From an uncultured Clostridia bacterium (GTDB taxonomy: Bacteria; Bacillota; Clostridia; TANB77; CAG-508): a DNA stretch of 64,000 nt. The DNA lies in the NCBI GenBank assembly GCA_947627295.1, contig CANQVJ010000002.1:1-64000 (forward strand), in the 5' to 3' direction. Below, piece after piece: positions 59,260-64,000 of the stretch. The notes beneath the pieces were generated by a model that was not told the origin of the DNA, did not search any database, and was given only the letters and a program-made list of their open reading frames with translations. Position 1 is the stretch's first letter. Every line of letters begins with the position of its first letter. Position numbers and translations under genes: made by a program.

Positions 59260-61722
59260 TTATCTGATTTCTTTGTTTTTTGTTTCTTTTGTTTTCATGT
59301 GTGCGATAGGTTCTATTTCTTTGCAAACTTCAAATTTATCTAAATCAAATACTGTTAGTTTTGCATTGTCTCCGCCATATGCTACTGCTGTATCTATACA
59401 TACACACATTGGATTTCCTTCTTTATCTTTTTGGTCTACTCTTATTTTTCCTTCACCTTGTCTATCATGACCAAATACGATTTTTGTTCCTTTATCTGTT
59501 AATTCTTTTTGCCTTTCAGCTACACTTTCGCGTAACCTACTCCCGTTTTTCTTTAACCTATCCCAAATTATGCTGTATATAGTGTTTCTGTTTCTTGGAG
59601 ATATTCTTCCAGATTGTGGTGTGACTTTATCTTTAAATTTTACTTCTCCTCCTACTGCTAATTTTTCAACTTCATTAACTTTTGGTGGTGCAGCATGAAC
59701 TAGTAAGATTTCTTGGTCGTTTGCTTCGATTTTTTTCATTAGCACTGTATCTTCTACGAAATCAAATATTTCATCGATTTCTTCTTCGGTTTTGCAAACC
59801 TCTCCAAAGTTCTTTAATGTTTTATATCCGCCATTGGTGAACAACCAGTTTCCAATTATTGAATTTTCACTGACTAAATCTCCAATGTCTACACGACTAA
59901 CCCCTTTGCTTTTTAGCTTTTCAACTAAAGCATTTTTTTGCTCTTCCAAATCTTGAGTTGAATTTGCAAAATTGTTGTTTCTCTTTTGCTTTTTCATAAG
60001 CTCATTAACATTGTGTAGCTCAATAATATCATCTGCTAGCTCTATAAATTTTTGTCTTGATAAACTTAATGCTCTAGCTTCGTTAAAGGCATCTAAAAGC
60101 ATCATTTCGTGATTTCCTAAGAATGTTATTATTTCAGGATTGTCTTCAAAGTTTTTAGTTCTTTCCATTATATCTTTTAGAACTTCAACCCCTGCTGGAC
60201 CTCTGTCGATTATATCTCCTAATATGTATAACTTGTCTTTTTTGCCTAATGATTCAACTACTTTTTGATACGAACCAGCCATTCCGTGAATATCGCTTAT
60301 TGCAACATTTTTTGGCTTTTTCTCTCCAATATCCTTTCTTAAATCATTTATTGCATCCATTGCTTTTTTATCTCTTTTTATTTTTTCAATTTCTTCAGGC
60401 GATAAATTTTCTAATGCAGTTTTTATTTTTTTCAATTTCTTTATTTCAGTATTTTTTGATTTTTTATTGTTTTTCTTTGACTTTTTAGTTTTACTTTTTA
60501 GAGATTTTTTAGATTCTTTTCTTGCCTTTTTATTTCTTGCTCTTTTTGCATAATATGCAACTATTTTATCTTTTTCACTTAAGTTTTCGTCTATAGCTAT
60601 GATTTCATTTAATTCTTGTGTTTCTTCTATATCTTTATTTAGCTCTACAAGATATTTTTGTTTTTCATCATAGCATTTTTTTATTCTATGAATATCTAAC
60701 AAAGATGCTTCTTCTGGTTTTCTTTCATCCATTTCACCTGCAACGATTCCATTGTATGTGTGAATTTTGTTTAGCATATCTTTTTTTGTTTGTGCACATC
60801 TTATTTTATGTACTTTTTCTTTTTCAAAATATATATACATTTTTTTGTATATCTTATTTACATTTTCTTTTCCACAATTTTTTTCAAATTGTGCAATTTG
60901 TTCACTTGTACTATTTTTTAATGCTCTAAATAGATTTTCATAACCTAGTTCTCTAATTCCAATTATTAGTTCTTTTTGTCTTGCTTGTGATAAGTTTTGA
61001 TTTTTTCTTATTGCTTTTTCATTTTTTTGCATTGTTTCATATACTTGCTCAGGTGTTTGTTTATTGTTTAATAATCTGTACCAAACATCTTCTTTTTCTT
61101 GCAAACGCGCACCATAATTGTACATAGAGATTTCTTTATGTGCTCTATATAATTCCATTCTGTCATTTAATCTTTCATCTTTTCCCATTATCTCTTGATA
61201 ACGATTTATTGCATTTTCTGTTGCGCTAAGTTCTATTGGCATTGACCAATAATTTTTTTGATAAAAATTATATCCTATGTTTCTTGCACTTCTTGCCCTA
61301 GAATCAGCAATAAGTTCTGCTCCTTCTCTTGTGTATGGCTGTGTTTCCATTATCATTTTTTGCTCATGATGATAGATTTCGTGTAACAAATGGATTAATA
61401 TTTGCTTAGCTGCTTCTTCTCTTTTTTGTTTCGAACCATTTAAATTTTCGTATAATTTTTTTCTACCTAAGTTTATTATTGGTGGATTTGACCTTTCATA
61501 ACCACATACTGCGTCTACATCTTTTATTGTATAACTCTCCATGAATTTTAAAGGCGCAATATTCCTTGCTTTTTCTCCATATTTTCCAGCCATTTTGTTT
61601 ACTTCGCAAGCAAATATTTCTTTTAGGTCTTTCTCTATTTTTTCTACTTCTGAATTATTTCTTATATTAATGGTTTTGCATTTTTCTATAAATGCTCCCA
61701 TAATTTCTTTTTCATTTCTCAT
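59260..61722 (-). CDS. HExxH protein fused to a PPP-family phosphatase
   Basis: 820 residues. The N-terminal part has a zinc-peptidase-like helix LIHLLHEIYHHEQ (HExxH, about 110-122) and a later TREGAELIADSRARS that may give the third ligand. The middle (about 395-450) is a lysine-rich linker. The C-terminal 350 residues are a metallophosphatase of the ApaH/PrpE/PPP group: ISDIHGMAGS, GDIIDRGPAG, LGNHEMM, LLVHAAPP, VFGHDRQGEG and the ending CIDTAVAYGG. It could cleave dinucleoside polyphosphates or phosphoproteins. Two hydrolase motifs in one chain without a signal peptide is unusual. It follows the 431-residue gene by 59 nt. Confidence 0.82.
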   Translation of the reverse strand: MRNEKEIMGAFIEKCKTINIRNNSEVEKIEKDLKEIFACEVNKMAGKYGEKARNIAPLKFMESYTIKDVDAVCGYERSNPPIINLGRKKLYENLNGSKQKREEAAKQILIHLLHEIYHHEQKMIMETQPYTREGAELIADSRARSARNIGYNFYQKNYWSMPIELSATENAINRYQEIMGKDERLNDRMELYRAHKEISMYNYGARLQEKEDVWYRLLNNKQTPEQVYETMQKNEKAIRKNQNLSQARQKELIIGIRELGYENLFRALKNSTSEQIAQFEKNCGKENVNKIYKKMYIYFEKEKVHKIRCAQTKKDMLNKIHTYNGIVAGEMDERKPEEASLLDIHRIKKCYDEKQKYLVELNKDIEETQELNEIIAIDENLSEKDKIVAYYAKRARNKKARKESKKSLKSKTKKSKKNNKKSKNTEIKKLKKIKTALENLSPEEIEKIKRDKKAMDAINDLRKDIGEKKPKNVAISDIHGMAGSYQKVVESLGKKDKLYILGDIIDRGPAGVEVLKDIMERTKNFEDNPEIITFLGNHEMMLLDAFNEARALSLSRQKFIELADDIIELHNVNELMKKQKRNNNFANSTQDLEEQKNALVEKLKSKGVSRVDIGDLVSENSIIGNWLFTNGGYKTLKNFGEVCKTEEEIDEIFDFVEDTVLMKKIEANDQEILLVHAAPPKVNEVEKLAVGGEVKFKDKVTPQSGRISPRNRNTIYSIIWDRLKKNGSRLRESVAERQKELTDKGTKIVFGHDRQGEGKIRVDQKDKEGNPMCVCIDTAVAYGGDNAKLTVFDLDKFEVCKEIEPIAHMKTKETKNKEIR

Positions 61723-61781
61723 TTTTTTATTCCTTTCTGAGACTTCCGTTTGGAAAAGAATTAAATTTTGACTTTTTCAAA

Positions 61782-63077
61782 CTACTCTCTTTCTAAGGTT
61801 GTATCTGTATATAATTCAGTTTTGTTTATATCTTCAAGTTGTTCTCCATTATCAACTTTTACTTTGATTTCATCTTGGAATCTATTTTTTAATTCTTCTG
61901 CTTTTCCTTCTGCTTTTTTAATTCTTTCTCTTTTATTTAGGTACACCCTTACATCTGAGATTGCTCCTTGTAGTGCTATATTTTTAGCGTTTACTTCGTG
62001 CATTTTTTCTATACCTTCTTTTGTTCTCCAACCAAACCATGCTGCTGTTTTTGCTCCCCAACCTTTTGAGTTCTTAATTCTATATCTTCTTTTTTCTCTT
62101 CTTGTTGCATTATCATATTGAGCTTTTATTTTGTGGTATTCTTTGTTTGATTGTTTTATACAATAATCTTCTATTTTTTTATCGTTTTTAGCTTCTGCCA
62201 AAACATGTGCTATTTTATTAAAGTTCTCTTCAGTATATTTGCATCCCACAGTGTATTCTGCTTCATCTAGCACTCCATTTCTTCCTACTTCTGCATGTAA
62301 TTTTGATATACCTAATTCTTTTTTGGTATATTCAATATTTTTTATTTCTTCTGCGTGTCTGTTAGTTTCTTCTAATAAATTCATTAATGCATCTGCTAGG
62401 TAGTCATATAAATTTTCTTCACTTATGCTGTTTACATCTATTCCTGTTTTCTTCATTATTTTCTTTCTTTTTTGATTTGCTATTCTGCGTATTCTATTTT
62501 TAGATTCATTTATTTTGTTTTGTAATTCTCTTTTTATAGCTGGGTCTGTTTCTACTGATTCTTTTTGTATGTTTTCTTTTAATTTGCTTGTTTCGTTTCT
62601 GAGGTCGTCTGCTAATACTGCTACTATATCTATTTTCTTTTCGTTCTTATTTATTATTTTTTCTTCTATTCTTTTCTTTCTGTTTTGCATATCTTCATAG
62701 CCTTTTAAGCTTATTATGTCGTTAATTATTTTTGCTTTATCTATTACTTTAGTTTTCATTGTTTTTACTTTGTTGTTTATTGCATTCAACCTAAGTTCTC
62801 CTATAGGATCTAATGCTACAGAAGTATTTCTTTCAAACTTTTTAGATAGAGTTTTTGTTATGCTTTCCATGTATTGCTCAATGCCTCTTATTTGTGATGC
62901 ATCTAGCTCTTGTTGATTTTTTATGAAGTCCATAAACGCAATTTCTATTTTAGTTAAATACCATTCTATTTCTCTTTGTTTAGTTTCAGTTAAATCTGAT
63001 AAATCACTGCTAAATGTAACGCTCTCTACATTATTTAATTCTCTTAAAATTTTTTCTTCTACATCTTTTATATTCAT
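61782..63077 (-). CDS. Charged helical protein, unknown function
   Basis: 431 residues, not recognised. Nearly all helical and charged, with coiled-coil from about 85 to 215 (KRIEEKIINKNEKKIDI, NESKNRIRRIANQKRKKIMKK). A small Trp/Gly segment, SKGWGAKTAAWFGWRTKEG, near 350 is the only distinctive box. GAGGGGG precedes the ATG. It starts the transcript that continues into the HExxH-phosphatase gene, driven by the promoter at 63111-63139. Confidence 0.7.
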   Translation of the reverse strand: MNIKDVEEKILRELNNVESVTFSSDLSDLTETKQREIEWYLTKIEIAFMDFIKNQQELDASQIRGIEQYMESITKTLSKKFERNTSVALDPIGELRLNAINNKVKTMKTKVIDKAKIINDIISLKGYEDMQNRKKRIEEKIINKNEKKIDIVAVLADDLRNETSKLKENIQKESVETDPAIKRELQNKINESKNRIRRIANQKRKKIMKKTGIDVNSISEENLYDYLADALMNLLEETNRHAEEIKNIEYTKKELGISKLHAEVGRNGVLDEAEYTVGCKYTEENFNKIAHVLAEAKNDKKIEDYCIKQSNKEYHKIKAQYDNATRREKRRYRIKNSKGWGAKTAAWFGWRTKEGIEKMHEVNAKNIALQGAISDVRVYLNKRERIKKAEGKAEELKNRFQDEIKVKVDNGEQLEDINKTELYTDTTLERE

Positions 63078-63110
63078 TTTATTTTCCCCCTCGTTTACAC
63101 GACTAGTTTA

Positions 63111-63139
63111 ATTATACTATAATTTACATAACAAGTCAA
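63111..63139 (-). promoter_or_regulatory. Promoter of the 431-residue gene
   Basis: Minus strand TTGACT (63134-63139), 17-nt spacer, TATAAT (63111-63116). The surrounding about 36 nt are almost the same as the promoter at 63794-63822. Confidence 0.75.
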
Positions 63140-63150
63140 ATTTTTGCATT

Positions 63151-63177
63151 AAAAAAGCCCCCCGAAGGGGGTGGCCA
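63151..63177 (-). terminator. Terminator of the atypical gene at 63.2-63.7 kb
   Basis: GC-rich hairpin CCCCC-CGAA-GGGGG followed by six T on the minus strand. Confidence 0.85.
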
Positions 63178-63205
63178 GTATTAGCTACCAGCCAACATTG
63201 AACTT

Positions 63206-63715
63206 TCATAGTGGTTTGTAGGTATTTAACGCTACAAGACCATTAACCACCCAACAATCTTTGCCAGGTTTGCCGTTATCGTCAGAGAAGCATAAGAAGT
63301 CTCCTCTGCCGTGTGCTACTTCTTGACCTTTAGAATTCGTTGGGATGTTGAACTTAAGTTCATCCCCTTCTGAGGTCTTGACAGAACCTGATATAGACAG
63401 CGGGATTTGCACCATCCATGTTACAGCATTTGACTTTTTGGTCCTTATACTTCTGTATCTATCAGAGAGGGCTTGATATTTAAGCTCTTCGCCATTTGGC
63501 AGTTCATATTTTGAAAGTCGATCTTTACGAATTCGCCACTCTTCGTCTACTGTACCCCGGAGAATAATCTCTCCTGGTTGACAATCATATTCAGCGTCTT
63601 CTAACCAATTGTACACCTTTTCAGGTGCACCAACAACTCTAGCATCTACGCAATAAATTTGCGGAACGAACGGTGCAGCTTGCTTCTTCAGAAGCTCAAT
63701 GTTCAATTTCCTCAT
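63206..63715 (-). CDS. Atypical-codon protein, unknown function
   Basis: 169 residues, not recognised; beta-rich with single YCVDARVV and KDCWVVNGLVAL segments. Codon use differs sharply from the rest: frequent CTG, CTC, CTT, AAG, ACC, CGA and CGT. It contains CGG at codon 53 (63557-63559) in an otherwise open frame (IILRGTV), where a +1 shift would stop three codons later. So it either came recently from another genome or belongs to another organism by mis-assembly. Promoter and terminator are present on both sides. It has no obvious functional partner here. Confidence 0.75.
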   Translation of the reverse strand: MRKLNIELLKKQAAPFVPQIYCVDARVVGAPEKVYNWLEDAEYDCQPGEIILRGTVDEEWRIRKDRLSKYELPNGEELKYQALSDRYRSIRTKKSNAVTWMVQIPLSISGSVKTSEGDELKFNIPTNSKGQEVAHGRGDFLCFSDDNGKPGKDCWVVNGLVALNTYKPL

Positions 63716-63793
63716 CGTAAATCTCCTTTTGTTAATTATAATTTGTTGTAGTACGATGATTTGGGAAGTAATTTACTACCCGACTACATTTTA

Positions 63794-63822
63794 ATTATAC
63801 CATAATTTACATAATAAGTCAA
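63794..63822 (-). promoter_or_regulatory. Promoter of the atypical gene
   Basis: Minus strand TTGACT (63817-63822), 17-nt spacer, TATAAT (63794-63799), nearly identical to the promoter at 63111-63139. Confidence 0.75.
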
Positions 63823-63842
63823 TTTATTTTTTACTAAAAAAC

Positions 63843-63872
63843 CCCACTTACGATACTAATCGCAAGTGGGGC
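63843..63872 (-). terminator. Terminator of the partial gene at the right edge
   Basis: Stem CCCCACTT-CGAT / ATCG-AAGTGGGG with a short loop and a T-run on the minus strand. Confidence 0.88.
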
Positions 63873-63879
63873 TGGAGGC

Positions 63880-64000
63880 TAGATTAGATCACGCTCCCTT
63901 AGATATGGCTCTGCCAGGAGTAAAGCCATTTTTGATTGGCTATCCCCAAAAATGTATGGGTTGCCATTTAAATCTCTGACATTTTCCAACGCTTCCTTTA
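63880..64000 (-). CDS. C-terminal end of a protein, partial, unknown
   Basis: The last 39 codons of a gene that begins beyond the right edge, ending LLLAEPYLRERDLI and a TAG at 63880-63882. The frame is open to the edge. Codon use (CTC, CTG, GAG, CGT) matches the atypical gene 63206-63715, so both likely share an origin. A strong terminator follows 8 nt later. Too short to classify. Confidence 0.55.

Overview
The window reads as one low-GC Firmicute chromosome segment, most likely an uncultured Clostridia-type gut bacterium. It carries spo0A, a sufCBDSU operon, a clostridial-type rpoD-dnaG pair and many 17-bp-spaced TTGACA/TATAAT promoters. Almost every gene lies on the minus strand. I cannot name a genus.

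Layout. 0-0.8 kb: 5' end of a 16S rRNA gene with its promoter and leader. 0.8-3.8 kb: small housekeeping genes, tRNA-Arg(UCU), a sirtuin and dapB. 3.8-15.3 kb: one long co-directional run, sufC-B-D-S-U, mnmA, a membrane protein, lepA, rlmB, a membrane protein, scpB. 15.3-30.8 kb: a two-component system, an MscS channel, rpoD, dnaG, mfd, topB, a membrane protein and leuS. 30.9-35 kb: a toxin-antitoxin pair, spo0A, a yigZ family gene and a PLP lyase. 35-41 kb: a 1542-residue thioester-type surface protein and a D,D-carboxypeptidase. 41-47.5 kb: acpP, plsX and the str operon (rpsL-rpsG-fusA-tuf), with structured RNA between its genes. 47.6-63.1 kb: an accessory block of very large unrecognised proteins (two with HExxH motifs, one of these fused to a PPP phosphatase), small paralogous partners with amphipathic basic C-termini, and an Rpn-type nuclease. 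63.1-64 kb: a gene and a gene fragment with clearly different codon use.

Main discovery. Seven genes (sufU, sufC, an OmpR-type regulator, mfd, yigZ, dacA and a 1018-residue protein) are each interrupted by exactly one extra base. In every case it is a C placed in phase directly before a glycine codon, so the upstream frame meets CGG and the protein continues only if the ribosome moves +1 (C|GGN). A hand scan of the other genes found no other in-frame CGG, apart from one three codons before a histidine kinase stop (where the +1 reading also stops, giving almost the same protein) and one in the atypical gene at 63.2-63.7 kb. Several sites fall in residues that cannot be lost, such as the SufC Walker A loop and the SufU cysteine-glycine-aspartate site. 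The pattern fits a genome where CGG has no ordinary meaning and triggers +1 frameshifting, or four-base CGGN decoding as glycine. Systematic sequence error must be excluded, but the phase, strand and codon specificity argue against it.
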